From contig OZ220709.1 in NCBI GenBank assembly GCA_965116665.1, forward strand, positions 2,604,001 through 2,668,000: a DNA stretch of 64,000 bases, written 5' to 3'. The position numbers and the translations under genes are program-made. Shown here piece by piece: positions 52,092 to 60,470 of the stretch (position 1 is its first letter; each line of letters opens with the position of its first letter). Source of the stretch: Aldehydirespirator sp965116665. Lineage in GTDB: Bacteria; Actinomycetota; Acidimicrobiia; Acidimicrobiales; Aldehydirespiratoraceae. The notes under the pieces were generated by a model. That model saw only the letters and a list, made by a program, of their open reading frames with translations. It made no database searches and was not told the origin of the DNA.

Positions 52092-52964
52092 ATGGCTTCG
52101 GGAGCCGCCGACGTCGACGCCCCCGACGACACCGAGTCGCACGAGGGCTCGCAGACCGCTTCCGAGGAGCCCCGGCCCGGTCCGAGCGGCCGGCTGCACT
52201 GGTGGAGCGAAGTCCTCATCATCGGCGCGTTCTACGGCGTCTACACGATGATCCGCAACCAGTTCGGGTCCGAGCTGGGCGACTCCGTCAAGCAGGCGGC
52301 CATCGACAACGCCTACGACATGATCGCCCTGGAGCGGGCCGTGCACCTCTTCGGTGAGAAGGGCATCCAGGACCTGTTCATCGACTGGGACCTGTTCATC
52401 CAGTTCTGGAACATCTTCTACGGGTTCTGCCACTTCGCGGTGACGATCGGCGTGATGGCCCTGCTGTTCTGGCGCCACCCGGTGCGCTACGGCATCCAGC
52501 GCACGGTGCTGGCGATCACCACCGGACTGGCTCTGCTCGGCTTCGCCTTCTATCCGCTGATGCCGCCCCGCCTGCTCAACGACTGCGGCCCCTTCGGCGC
52601 CTGCGACCTCACGTACAGCTACTTCGACACCCTGGTCGATCCGGGCGGGTTCTGGTCGTTCAACTCGAGCGCGATGATGGACATCTCCAACCAGTACGCG
52701 GCCATGCCCAGCCTGCATATGGCCTGGGCCATCTGGTGCGTGGTGGCCGCCCTGCCCGTGCTGCGGCGCCGGTGGATGCGCCTGGCCCTGCTCTCGTATC
52801 CGTGGCTTACACTGTTCGCGGTGATGGTCACCGCCAACCACTACTGGATAGACGCCGTGGGCGGCCTGCTGGCAGTGGTCATCGCCTATCCGCTGGGGGT
52901 GCTGCTCGCCCGTTGGCTCCCGCCCTGGCTCGCTCCCCGGCCCGTGAGCCCCGCAAACGCCTAG
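52092..52964 (+). CDS. PAP2-superfamily (Aur1/inositolphosphotransferase-like) membrane enzyme
   Basis: The 290-residue protein has a disordered acidic N-terminus, then six membrane helices with the PAP2_3-type motifs PLMPPRLLNDCGPFG near residue 155, AMPSLHMAWAIW near 202 and ANHYWIDAVGGLLAV near 252 (catalytic His residues in SLH and NHYWID). Family members transfer or hydrolyse phospho-head groups, for example mycobacterial inositol-phosphate lipid enzymes. The ATG at 52092 fits the promoter spacing; an ATG at 52071 would overlap the tldD start codon. Confidence 0.82.
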   Translation: MASGAADVDAPDDTESHEGSQTASEEPRPGPSGRLHWWSEVLIIGAFYGVYTMIRNQFGSELGDSVKQAAIDNAYDMIALERAVHLFGEKGIQDLFIDWDLFIQFWNIFYGFCHFAVTIGVMALLFWRHPVRYGIQRTVLAITTGLALLGFAFYPLMPPRLLNDCGPFGACDLTYSYFDTLVDPGGFWSFNSSAMMDISNQYAAMPSLHMAWAIWCVVAALPVLRRRWMRLALLSYPWLTLFAVMVTANHYWIDAVGGLLAVVIAYPLGVLLARWLPPWLAPRPVSPANA

Positions 52965-52976
52965 GAGACAAGACCG

Positions 52977-54818
52977 ATGCAACTTGACGCCATTTCCGGT
53001 CCCGACGACCTGCGCGAGCGCTCCCACGCCGAGCTCGACGACCTCTGCCAGCAGATCCGCGCCCGCATCATCGAGGCGGTGTCGGCCCGGGGCGGGCACC
53101 TGGGGTCGAACCTCGGCTCGGTCGAGCTCACCGTGGCCCTGCACCGGGTGTTCCGCTCGCCCCACGACGTGATCCTGTGGGACACCGGTCACCAGGCCTA
53201 CGTCCACAAGATGCTCACCGGGCGGTCCTCGGACTTCGACAGCCTGCGCACTGCGGGCGGGCTGGCGGGCTACCCGTCGCGGACCGAGTCCCCCCACGAC
53301 TGGATCGAGAACAGCCACGCCTCGACGGCACTCTCCTACGCCCACGGCTTGGCCACCGCGTTCGAGTCCTCCGACAACCGCCGCCGGGTGGTGGCCGTGG
53401 TCGGTGACGGGGCCATGACCGGCGGGATGGCCTTCGAGGGGCTGAACAACATCGGCCACAGCGGGCGCCGGGTGGTGGTTGTGCTAAACGACAACGGCCG
53501 CAGCTATGCGCCGACCGTCTCACGGCTCACCGAGAGCCTGGTTCGGTTCCGCTCCAACCCCAAGATCATGCGCCGCTCCGACCGAATCGAGGAGGTGGCC
53601 GAGCGCATCCCCTGGGTGGGCGAGACGCTCCAGCGGGGCATGCGGATGTCGAAGGCCGCCATCCGGGAGCTCTGGGACTCGGCCGGCTTCTTCGAGAATC
53701 TCGGGCTGCGCTACCTGGGACCATTCGACGGCCACGACATCGCCGGCCTGGAGGAGGCCCTGTCCAACGCGGCCCAGTTCGACGAGCCCGTGGTGGTCCA
53801 TGTGCTGACCCAGAAGGGCCGGGGCTACGGGCCGGCCGAGCAGGACGAGATCAAGCACATGCACGACGTCGGCAAGGTCAAGCCGGGCACCTACACCGGC
53901 ATGTTCTCCGACGTGATGGTCAAGCTGGGCGGACTGCACCCCGAGGTGGTGGCCATCACCGCGGCCATGCCCGACTCCACCGGGCTGCTGCCGTTCCGGG
54001 AGCACTTCGGAGACCGCTGCATCGACGTCGGCATCGCCGAGCAGCACGCGGTGACCTCGGCCGTCGGCATGGCCATGGGCGGGCTGCGGCCGTTCTTCGC
54101 GGTGTACAGCACGTTCCTGAGCCGGGCCTTCGACCAGGTCAACCTGGACTGCGGGCTGCACCGGGCCCCGGTGGTGTTCTGCATCGACCGGGCGGGGATC
54201 ACCGGCGACGACGGCCCGTCGCACCACGGGATCCTCGACATGGTGCTGCTCACCAAGGTGCCGGGGATGGTGGTGCTGGCGCCGTCGTCGCTGGAAGAAC
54301 TCGAGCGGATGATGCTCGACGCGGTCGACATGACCGGCGGCCCGGTCGCCATCCGGTGGCCCAAGACCGCGGCCCGCAGCGTGAGCCCCGACCAGGTCGG
54401 GGCAGGGCTCCGAGCCCGCAAGGCCCGATCCGGCGACGGCCGGCTGTGCCTGATCGGCGTGGGCAAGATGCTGGAGGCCTGCGAGCAGGCCGCAGAGCTG
54501 CTTGGGAACGAGGGCGTGGACGCCACCGTGTGGGATCCCCGGGCGGTGACCCCGGTGTGCGGTGAGATGGTGGCCGACGCGGTCGAGAGCGAGCTGGTGG
54601 TGACGGTGGAGGACGGGCTGCGTACCGGCGGCGCGGGCACGAACATCCGCGACGCGCTGGTGGAGCGGGCCGAGGCCGCCGGGCGGGCCGCTGGAAGGGT
54701 GCGGGTGCTCGGGGTGCCGCTCGACTACCTCCCCCACGGCAAGCCCGACCAGATTCTGGCCGACCTGGGCCTCGACGCGGCCGGCATCGCGGCCACGGTC
54801 AAGCAGGAGCTGCTGTAG
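52977..54818 (+). CDS. dxs: 1-deoxy-D-xylulose-5-phosphate synthase
   Basis: Dxs makes DXP from pyruvate and glyceraldehyde 3-phosphate with thiamine diphosphate, committing carbon to the MEP pathway. ARGGHLGSNLGSVELTVALH near residue 37, VGDGAMTGGMAFEGLNNIGH near 143 (ThDP motif), DVGIAEQHAVTSAVGMAMGG near 345 and DRAGITGDDGPSHHG near 405 are visible. 613 residues, full length. An AGGAG site overlaps the stop of the PAP2 gene 12 bases upstream. Confidence 0.97.
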   Translation: MQLDAISGPDDLRERSHAELDDLCQQIRARIIEAVSARGGHLGSNLGSVELTVALHRVFRSPHDVILWDTGHQAYVHKMLTGRSSDFDSLRTAGGLAGYPSRTESPHDWIENSHASTALSYAHGLATAFESSDNRRRVVAVVGDGAMTGGMAFEGLNNIGHSGRRVVVVLNDNGRSYAPTVSRLTESLVRFRSNPKIMRRSDRIEEVAERIPWVGETLQRGMRMSKAAIRELWDSAGFFENLGLRYLGPFDGHDIAGLEEALSNAAQFDEPVVVHVLTQKGRGYGPAEQDEIKHMHDVGKVKPGTYTGMFSDVMVKLGGLHPEVVAITAAMPDSTGLLPFREHFGDRCIDVGIAEQHAVTSAVGMAMGGLRPFFAVYSTFLSRAFDQVNLDCGLHRAPVVFCIDRAGITGDDGPSHHGILDMVLLTKVPGMVVLAPSSLEELERMMLDAVDMTGGPVAIRWPKTAARSVSPDQVGAGLRARKARSGDGRLCLIGVGKMLEACEQAAELLGNEGVDATVWDPRAVTPVCGEMVADAVESELVVTVEDGLRTGGAGTNIRDALVERAEAAGRAAGRVRVLGVPLDYLPHGKPDQILADLGLDAAGIAATVKQELL

Positions 54819-54830
54819 GGGGATTCCCCC
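54818..54830. terminator. Hairpin between convergent dxs and nfuA
   Basis: GGGGG-att-CCCCC forms a five-pair stem in the 15-base gap between the two stop codons. It has no T-run and could act in both directions. Confidence 0.35.
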
Positions 54831-54833
54831 CGG

Positions 54834-55514
54834 CTAGCTGAAGTAGGGGTTCTCCCCGGCTTCGTGGTCGGTGACGTCGATGACGTCGGTCACCTCTTCG
54901 ATGGCCTCCATGATGGCCCGCTTGATCCCGTCCGACAGGGTGGCCTGGCTCATCGCGCAGCCCTGGCAGCCGCCCCCCATAGTCACCACCACCGAGTCGT
55001 CGTCGTTCACCTCCACGAGGCTGGCGTACCCACCGTGGGAGGCCAAGGCGGGGTTGATGCTGATGTCGAGCAGCTGCTGCACCTTGTCGCCGATGCTGCC
55101 GGTGAGCTCCAGGCGGCCCATGTCGCCTAGGGGGTTGGGACGGTTGGGGTTGCGGATCACCAGCCCGCCCTGACCCGGAATCGACGGCACGTCCAGGGTG
55201 GAGCCCCGGAGGCGGCCGATGCTGGCGTCGGGCACGACCACCGTCAGGCCGCCCGAGGTGTGGAGATGATCGTCGGCCGCGGCGTCGGCCAAGGGGTCGA
55301 GCGTCAAGTCGTAGGTGTAGTCGATCCCGGCGGTGCCGGTCACCTCGACGCGCAGTCCCAGCGTGTCGCCGTCCTCCTCGCGGTCGCGGATGGACAGCAC
55401 CGCGGTGCGGGCCGCGTCGGTGACGATCAGGATCTCCTCGCCCGATGCGGTTCCAGCCTGGGATGCGGTTCCAGCCTCGGCGGGCGCTTGTGCCGGAGCG
55501 GCGGTGTCGGTCAC
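54834..55514 (-). CDS. nfuA: NfuA-like Fe-S cluster carrier (NifU C-terminal domain)
   Basis: The 226-residue protein has an N-terminal Ala/Pro-rich stretch, a degenerate A-type carrier domain without cysteines (about 28-130), and a NifU domain with NPALASHGGYASLVEV and the cluster-binding GGGCQGCAMSQATL near residue 180. This is the NfuA architecture: transfer of 4Fe-4S clusters to apo-enzymes. Window clients could include IspH, MoaA and the radical SAM protein. GTG start, seven bases after TAGGCT. Confidence 0.88.
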   Translation of the reverse strand: MTDTAAPAQAPAEAGTASQAGTASGEEILIVTDAARTAVLSIRDREEDGDTLGLRVEVTGTAGIDYTYDLTLDPLADAAADDHLHTSGGLTVVVPDASIGRLRGSTLDVPSIPGQGGLVIRNPNRPNPLGDMGRLELTGSIGDKVQQLLDISINPALASHGGYASLVEVNDDDSVVVTMGGGCQGCAMSQATLSDGIKRAIMEAIEEVTDVIDVTDHEAGENPYFS

Positions 55515-55521
55515 GGATGGG

Positions 55522-55590
55522 AGCCTACCGAGACTCGCCGACCAGGCGGCTACGGCAGAGGCGGGACTCCTGGGACGGCCGCGCTACCGT
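55522..55590. promoter_or_regulatory. Divergent leaderless promoters of nfuA and the enoyl-CoA hydratase gene
   Basis: On the minus strand TAGGCT (55522-55527) is seven bases from the nfuA GTG. On the plus strand TACCGT (55585-55590) is six bases from the hydratase ATG. No ribosome binding site is visible for either. Confidence 0.5.
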
Positions 55591-55596
55591 GCGGGC

Positions 55597-56298
55597 ATGA
55601 CAACCAAGACCTCATTGGAGATGACCGGCGGCGTGGCCGTGCTCCGCCTCGACGACGGCAAGGCCAACGCCATCGGCTACGGCACCCTCGAGGCCATCGA
55701 CGCCGCCCTCACCGAAGCCGAGCAGGGCGCGGGGGCGCTGGTGATCGAGGGCCGGGAGGGCCGCTTCAGCGCCGGCTTCGACCTGAGCGTTATCGGCGAG
55801 GGTCCCGAGGCGGCCCAGGCCCTCGTGGCCGCCGGGGCCCGCCTCGCGGCCCGGATCTACGGCGCGGCCGTGCCGGTGGTGGCCGCCTGCACCGGCCACT
55901 CGCTGGCGTTCGGCGCCATCATGCTGCTGTCCAGCGACGTTCGCATCGGGGCCGACGTGGACGCCAAGATCGGGCTCACCGAGGTGTCGATCGGCATGCC
56001 GCTGCCGGTATTCGCCATCGAGTTGGCCCGGGACCGGCTCAGCCCCCGGCACTTCACCGCGGCGACGTCGCTGGCCACCGTGTTCTCGCCCCGCGGCGCG
56101 GTCGAGGCCGGCTATCTCGACGAGGTGGTCGCGGCCGACGACCTGCACGACGCCGCGCTGGAGCGGGCCGGCGCGCTGGCCGGCCACGTCCGCCGGACCG
56201 CTTTCGGCCTGACCCGCCTCACCACCCGCCAGCGCACCATCGACCACATCCTCTCGACCCTCGACGAGGACATCAAGAGCTTCGGCGTGCTGGATTGA
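55597..56298 (+). CDS. Enoyl-CoA hydratase/isomerase family protein
   Basis: The 233-residue crotonase-fold protein reads VAVLRLDDGKANAIGYGTLE near the start, EGREGRFSAGFDLSVI near residue 50 and ACTGHSLAFGAIMLLSSDVR near 95. The second catalytic Glu of hydratases is replaced in its usual position by GLTEVSIGMPLP, and the oxyanion-hole glycines look intact. Family members include hydratases, isomerases and hydrolases; the exact reaction is unclear. The protein is a little short. Confidence 0.82.
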   Translation: MTTKTSLEMTGGVAVLRLDDGKANAIGYGTLEAIDAALTEAEQGAGALVIEGREGRFSAGFDLSVIGEGPEAAQALVAAGARLAARIYGAAVPVVAACTGHSLAFGAIMLLSSDVRIGADVDAKIGLTEVSIGMPLPVFAIELARDRLSPRHFTAATSLATVFSPRGAVEAGYLDEVVAADDLHDAALERAGALAGHVRRTAFGLTRLTTRQRTIDHILSTLDEDIKSFGVLD

Positions 56299-56321
56299 CC
56301 TGCCGACGTTCCAGCCCTGCC

Positions 56322-56362
56322 TGTGGACAACCTATGGACAAGTCGACTCAGCCTGTGGACTG
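56322..56362 (+). promoter_or_regulatory. Three phased DnaA-box-like repeats and a start-proximal hairpin before hemH
   Basis: TGTGGACAA (56322) is the complement of the actinobacterial DnaA box TTGTCCACA. TATGGACAA (56333) and TGTGGACTG (56354) are near matches, spaced 11 and 21 bases, that is one and two helical turns. The third copy sits in the loop of ACTCAG/CTGAGT (56346-56365), whose 3' arm abuts the hemH start. Another perfect box, TGTGGATAA, is at 57427 behind hemH. Confidence 0.4.
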
Positions 56363-56369
56363 AGTGGGG

Positions 56370-57386
56370 ATGACGGAGACGGCCTACGACTCCGTGTTGC
56401 TGGTGTCGTTCGGGGGCCCTGAGGGGCCCGGCGACGTCGAGCCGTTCCTCGCCAACGTCACGGCCGGGCGCGAGATCCCCGCCGAGCGGCTGGAGGCGGT
56501 GGCCCGGCAGTACCACCATTTCGGCGGGGTCAGTCCCCTCAACGAGCAGTGCCGCCGGCTGCGCGGCGCTCTGGCCGCGGGGCTCGCGGCCTCGGGACAC
56601 GACCTGCCGGTGTACTGGGGGAACCGCAACTGGACCCCGTTGGTGGCCGACACCGTGGCCGGGATGGCTGCGGACAACAAGCGTCGCGCCCTGGCCGTCG
56701 TCACCTCCGCGTACTCGTCGTACTCGGGCTGCCGCCAGTACCTCGACGACATTGCGGCCGCGCGGGCATCGGTGGGCGAGCGCGCGCCGGTCATCGACAA
56801 GGTTCGCGCCTACTACGACCATCCGGGCTTCGTGGCGCCGTTCGCCGACGCGGTGGCTGATGTCCGCACGAATCTGCCCGCTGAACTGCGCTCCGGGGCG
56901 CGGCTGGTGTTCACCGCCCACTCCATCCCCGAGTCGATGGCCGCGGGCTGCGACTACGAGCGCCAGCTCAGCGAGACGGCCCGCTTGGTGGCCGCGGGAG
57001 CAGGTTTCGACGGCTGGACCATGGCCTGGCAGAGCCGCAGCGGCCCTGCGTCGGTGCCATGGCTAGAGCCCGACGTGAACGACTGCCTGCGGGATCTGTC
57101 CAGCCGAGGAGCGGCCGCCGTCGTCGTCGCCCCCATCGGCTTCGTCACCGACCACATGGAGGTCATGTGGGACCTTGACGTGGTCGCGGCCGCCACCGCG
57201 GCGGACCTGGGCCTCCGGTTGGTGCGGGCCCCCACGCCGGGCACCCGGCCCGACGATCGTTTCGTGGCCATGTGGCAAGAGCTGATAGAGGAGCGTCTCG
57301 ATCCCGCCACGGCCCGTCGCTCGCTTGGCCGCCTCGGTGCCGGACCCGATCTGTGTCCCGCCGGTTGCTGTCGACGCCAACCCTGA
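56370..57386 (+). CDS. hemH: Ferrochelatase, actinobacterial coproporphyrin ferrochelatase (CpfC) type
   Basis: The enzyme inserts iron into (copro)porphyrin. LLVSFGGPEGPGDVEPFL near residue 10, VFTAHSIPESM near 185 (catalytic His) and DHMEVMWDLD near 262 (Glu) are visible. Cys in SSYSGCRQYLDD and three Cys in the C-terminal DLCPAGCC match the positions of 2Fe-2S ligands in actinobacterial ferrochelatases. ATG at 56370 gives 338 residues; a GTG at 56364 is an alternative. The start lies against a hairpin and DnaA-box-like repeats. Confidence 0.95.
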   Translation: MTETAYDSVLLVSFGGPEGPGDVEPFLANVTAGREIPAERLEAVARQYHHFGGVSPLNEQCRRLRGALAAGLAASGHDLPVYWGNRNWTPLVADTVAGMAADNKRRALAVVTSAYSSYSGCRQYLDDIAAARASVGERAPVIDKVRAYYDHPGFVAPFADAVADVRTNLPAELRSGARLVFTAHSIPESMAAGCDYERQLSETARLVAAGAGFDGWTMAWQSRSGPASVPWLEPDVNDCLRDLSSRGAAAVVVAPIGFVTDHMEVMWDLDVVAAATAADLGLRLVRAPTPGTRPDDRFVAMWQELIEERLDPATARRSLGRLGAGPDLCPAGCCRRQP

Positions 57387-57489
57387 CACCTCCACCCCGA
57401 CAGCATCAAGGGTCCACCATTTGGGCTGTGGATAAGGCTAGTTTATGTATTCCGAACTACTCAGAAAGCTGCAGCCAGAGACGTAGTCC

Positions 57490-57798
57490 ATGAACCACAC
57501 CCGCATCGCCGCGGAGGCCATCAGGTTCCGCATCACCACCATCCGGCGCCCGTTGGTGACCAGCGAGACCGTCGACATCGACGCGATGGCGACCGCGGCG
57601 GTCACGGCTGCTTCTCCGGAGGTCGACGCGGCCCTGCGAGTGATCGCCACCGCTTGGCAGCGGGCCGGGTTCGATCCCGATGAGCTCATCCAGCCCTGGA
57701 AGGGCGAGCAGGCCGAGTACTTCAGGAACCGACCCGACCTCATCGACTTGATCGACGTGATCGTGCGAGGCGCGGCCGGATCAATGGCCGCAGCCTGA
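57490..57798 (+). CDS. Small soluble protein, unknown
   Basis: The 102-residue product begins NHTRIAAEAIRFRITTIRRP and ends with a helix containing PDLIDLIDVIVRGAAG. It looks like an all-helical soluble protein with no membrane segment and no motif I recognise. The upstream 100 bases are relatively AT-rich and hold TAGTTT and a DnaA-type box. Codon usage resembles that of its neighbours, which favours a real gene. It sits alone between hemH and mutM. Confidence 0.5.
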   Translation: MNHTRIAAEAIRFRITTIRRPLVTSETVDIDAMATAAVTAASPEVDAALRVIATAWQRAGFDPDELIQPWKGEQAEYFRNRPDLIDLIDVIVRGAAGSMAAA

Positions 57799-57846
57799 CC
57801 CTCGGGCTAGTCAGCAAGCCGTCCTCGCTGGCCCGGCCGGCTCCGG

Positions 57847-57852
57847 TACGGT
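57847..57852 (+). promoter_or_regulatory. -10 box of mutM (leaderless)
   Basis: TACGGT is followed by seven bases and the GTG at 57860, whose second codon is the catalytic proline. The spacing therefore supports this start. Confidence 0.5.
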
Positions 57853-57859
57853 GCGGCCG

Positions 57860-58675
57860 GTGCCCGAGCTTCCCGAAGTGGAGACCATCCGAGCCCAGTT
57901 GCAGCCGCGGCTGGAGGGCCGGTCGATCACCGGGGCGGGCTCCCATCCGTCGGCCAAGTTCACGCCCGCGATGGAGGCGGTCGGCTGCGACGTGACCGCG
58001 GTCCGCCGCCGCGGCAAGTACCTGATCGTCGACCTGGACGACTCCACCGAGTCCGGATGCGAGCTCGTCATCCATCTGGGAATGACCGGCAGGCTGGCGG
58101 TCGACTCCTCGATCGACCGGGCCCATCCGCACCTGCGGGCCTGGTGGCGGCTCGATGACGGCGATGCGCTCACCCTGCACGACGTGCGCCGGTTCGGCCG
58201 GATCCATGTCGTGCCCGCGGGCCGCCATGAGGGCATCGCCACCCTCCACCGCCTCGGCCCTGAGCCGTTCGGCGACCAGTTCACCGGCGAGAGCCTCTGG
58301 CGGGCCCTGCGAGCCAGCCGGCGCTGCATCAAGACCCAGCTCCTGTCGCAGCGGCCGGTCGCGGGCGTGGGCAACATCTACGCTGACGAGGCCCTCTGGC
58401 TGGCGGGCATCAATCCCGCCGTCCGCCGGCTGTCGAAGCCTCGAGCCGGCCTGCTGGCCGACACCATCCGCACCGTCCTGGCCTCGGGACTGCGCCATGG
58501 GGGCACCACGCTGCGCGACTACGCCGGGCTGGACGGTGCACGGGGAAGCAACCAGCACCATCTGCGCTGCTATGGACGGGCCGGCGAACCGTGCGAGCGC
58601 TGCGGAACGGAGTTGCGCCGCAAGGTGGTCGACGCCCGGGGCACCACATGGTGCCCGGCCTGCCAGCGGAGGTAG
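57860..58675 (+). CDS. mutM: Formamidopyrimidine-DNA glycosylase
   Basis: MutM removes oxidised purines and nicks the abasic site. GTG at 57860 gives (M)PELPEVETIRAQL; after Met removal Pro1 is the catalytic nucleophile and Glu2 follows, so this start is required. HLGMTGRLAV near residue 75, the helix-two-turn-helix QRPVAGVGNIYADEALW near 165 and the C-terminal zinc finger CERC...CPAC complete the family. 271 residues. A nine-base longer start would bury the catalytic proline. Confidence 0.95.
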   Translation: MPELPEVETIRAQLQPRLEGRSITGAGSHPSAKFTPAMEAVGCDVTAVRRRGKYLIVDLDDSTESGCELVIHLGMTGRLAVDSSIDRAHPHLRAWWRLDDGDALTLHDVRRFGRIHVVPAGRHEGIATLHRLGPEPFGDQFTGESLWRALRASRRCIKTQLLSQRPVAGVGNIYADEALWLAGINPAVRRLSKPRAGLLADTIRTVLASGLRHGGTTLRDYAGLDGARGSNQHHLRCYGRAGEPCERCGTELRRKVVDARGTTWCPACQRR

Positions 58676-58678
58676 TTT
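58673..58678 (+). promoter_or_regulatory. -10 box of the VOC gene (leaderless)
   Basis: TAGTTT overlaps the mutM stop codon and is seven bases before the ATG at 58686. Confidence 0.45.
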
Positions 58679-58685
58679 CTGGGCC

Positions 58686-59045
58686 ATGGAACTCGGTCCC
58701 GTCCACCACGTGTCGATCAACGTCCCCGATGTGGAGGCCGTCGCGCCCTTCTACACCGACGTGCTGGGAATGGCGGTGCTGCCCCGGCCGGACTTCGGCT
58801 TCAACGGCCGCTGGCTGCAGAGTCCCGGCGGCGGGGAGGTCCACCTCATCGAGGTCGAGGGCTGGGTGGCGCCCGCAGGCCAGCACTGGGCATTCAAGGT
58901 GGACGACATCGACGCGGCCGTCGCCGAGCTTCGGGGCCGGGACGTGGACGTGGACGACCCCAGGGCGATACCGGGAACGTCCGGGCGCCAGACCTTCTTC
59001 TTCGACCCGGCCGGCAACATGATCGAACTCAACCAGCCGGCCTGA
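58686..59045 (+). CDS. VOC-superfamily (glyoxalase/bleomycin resistance fold) protein
   Basis: The 119-residue single-domain protein begins VHHVSINVPDVEAVAPFYTD with metal-ligand His in HHVSI, then GGEVHLIEVEG near residue 57 and FFFDPAGNMIELNQ at the end, giving the H-H-E pattern of VOC metalloenzymes. It may be an isomerase, lyase or dioxygenase; substrate unknown. Confidence 0.85.
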   Translation: MELGPVHHVSINVPDVEAVAPFYTDVLGMAVLPRPDFGFNGRWLQSPGGGEVHLIEVEGWVAPAGQHWAFKVDDIDAAVAELRGRDVDVDDPRAIPGTSGRQTFFFDPAGNMIELNQPA

Positions 59046-59125
59046 CTCCGGGCGGGAACACGCCGTCGAACCCGTATTCCCCGACCGGCTGGGCTGACTC
59101 GACGACCCGGGCCGGGCCGGCCCAC

Positions 59126-59244
59126 TAGCCTTGCCCGCGGCCATGAACGACGCCCGTCGCGATCATCGAGAGAGTCCTGCGGCTCCAGCCCCCGCGACCT
59201 CGGACGATGGCCGGAGAAGCGCAGTCGGCCCGGTGTTGCGGTGA
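59126..59244 (+). promoter_or_regulatory. Promoter and 33-codon leader ORF before the CoA-transferase gene
   Basis: TAGCCT (59126-59131) is 11 bases before an ATG at 59143 that opens a 33-codon frame rich in Arg, Ala and Pro. Its TGA (59242-59244) overlaps the GTG of the CoA-transferase gene as GTGA. It resembles the coupled leader before the pyruvyl transferase gene. It may be coincidence; there is nothing else in the 195-base gap. Confidence 0.3.
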
Positions 59245-60443
59245 GGCAGCCGCTGGCGGGGATCCGGGTCCTCGACCTCGGTACCAGGATCGCGGCCCCG
59301 TTCTGTGCGGGGATCCTGGGCGAGCAGGGAGCCGAGGTCATCAAGATCGAGGATCCCGGCCGCGGCGACAACAGCCGGCACAACGGCCCGTTCGCGCCCG
59401 ATGACGACGGCAACCCCTACTCGCTGTACTGGTCGGTGGAGGGCCGGGGCCGCAAGTCGGTGACCGTCGACCTGCGCCGGCCGGCCGGCCAAGAGCTGTT
59501 CCGCCGCCTGGCCGCGGTCTGCGACGTGGTGTGCGAGAACTTCCGGCCGGGCACCCTCGAACGCTGGAACATCGACCCCGCCCGGCTCGACCCGCGGCTG
59601 GTGACCGCCCGCATCAGCATGTTCGGCCAGACAGGGCCCAAGTCGCTCCGCGCCGGCTTTGACCGCACCGCCATCGCGTTCGGCGGGCTCCTGCACCTCA
59701 CCGGCGAGCCCGACCGCCCCCCGGTCCCGCCCGGCCTGACCGTCGCCGACCACCTCACCGGAGTGTTCGCTGCCCAGGCCGTGACCAGCCTGCTCTATGA
59801 GCGCGACGCCAAGGGCCTGGGAACCGGGGGCGTCATCGACGCCTACCTCTACGGCTCGGTAGTCAGGATCACGGAGTGGACCATCGCGGCCTACGACAAG
59901 CTGGGCACGGTGCGCTCGCGCACCGGCAACCGCCCGGACGACTCGGCCCCACTCGACAATTTCCTCAGCCGCGACGGTCGATACGTTTGCATCGTCGGCG
60001 TCAGCCAGCCCATCTTCGAGCGGCTGTGCACCGCGATGGGGCGACCGGAGCTGCTGGACGACGAGCGATTCGCCACCGCCGGGTCCCGAACCCGCCACCG
60101 CGACGAGATCAACGCGGTAGTGGCCGGCTGGGCGGCCACGCTGGACGCGGCGGAGATCGAGGACCGCTGCGTGGCCTGCGAGCTGCCCGTCGGCACGGTG
60201 TACGACACGGCCGACCTGATGGACGACGCGCATGTGCAGGCCCGGGGCGACATCTGCACGGTGGATGACCCGGTGCTCGGCCCCGTGCGCCAGCAGGCGC
60301 CGTTCCCCCGCTTCGGCCCGGACCCGCCCCCCGTTCCGGCGGGTGCCCCGGGCCTAGGCGAGCACACCGAGCAGGTCCTGTCGAGCCTGCTGGGGATGTC
60401 CACCGCCGAGATCGGCACGCTTCGAGCCGACGGCGTGGTCTGA
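59241..60443 (+). CDS. CaiB/BaiF CoA-transferase family III protein
   Basis: The 400-residue product has the family N-terminus LAGIRVLDLGTRIAAPFCAG, GAEVIKIEDPGRGDNSR, then SVTVDLRRPAGQELFRRL near 75, CENFRPGTLERW and FGQTGPKSLRAGFDRTAIAF near 135, where the Asp of GFD is the likely catalytic residue. Such enzymes transfer CoA between carboxylic acids, or act as racemases. Substrate unknown. GTG start overlapping a short leader ORF. Confidence 0.87.
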   Translation: MRQPLAGIRVLDLGTRIAAPFCAGILGEQGAEVIKIEDPGRGDNSRHNGPFAPDDDGNPYSLYWSVEGRGRKSVTVDLRRPAGQELFRRLAAVCDVVCENFRPGTLERWNIDPARLDPRLVTARISMFGQTGPKSLRAGFDRTAIAFGGLLHLTGEPDRPPVPPGLTVADHLTGVFAAQAVTSLLYERDAKGLGTGGVIDAYLYGSVVRITEWTIAAYDKLGTVRSRTGNRPDDSAPLDNFLSRDGRYVCIVGVSQPIFERLCTAMGRPELLDDERFATAGSRTRHRDEINAVVAGWAATLDAAEIEDRCVACELPVGTVYDTADLMDDAHVQARGDICTVDDPVLGPVRQQAPFPRFGPDPPPVPAGAPGLGEHTEQVLSSLLGMSTAEIGTLRADGVV

Positions 60444-60470
60444 GGCGGAGCCGCGGCCCGCACCGCGAGG

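Noticed and set aside
49338..53459. A 1373-codon minus-strand open frame covering tldE, tldD and part of dxs
   Set aside because: Only its last 448 codons (tldE) are coding. The rest is antisense or out of frame to tldD, the PAP2 gene and dxs, an effect of few stop codons at high GC.
56322..56362. Chromosome replication origin at the DnaA-box-like repeats
   Set aside because: There is no dnaA, dnaN, gyrB or rnpA nearby, no AT-rich unwinding region, and only three imperfect boxes.
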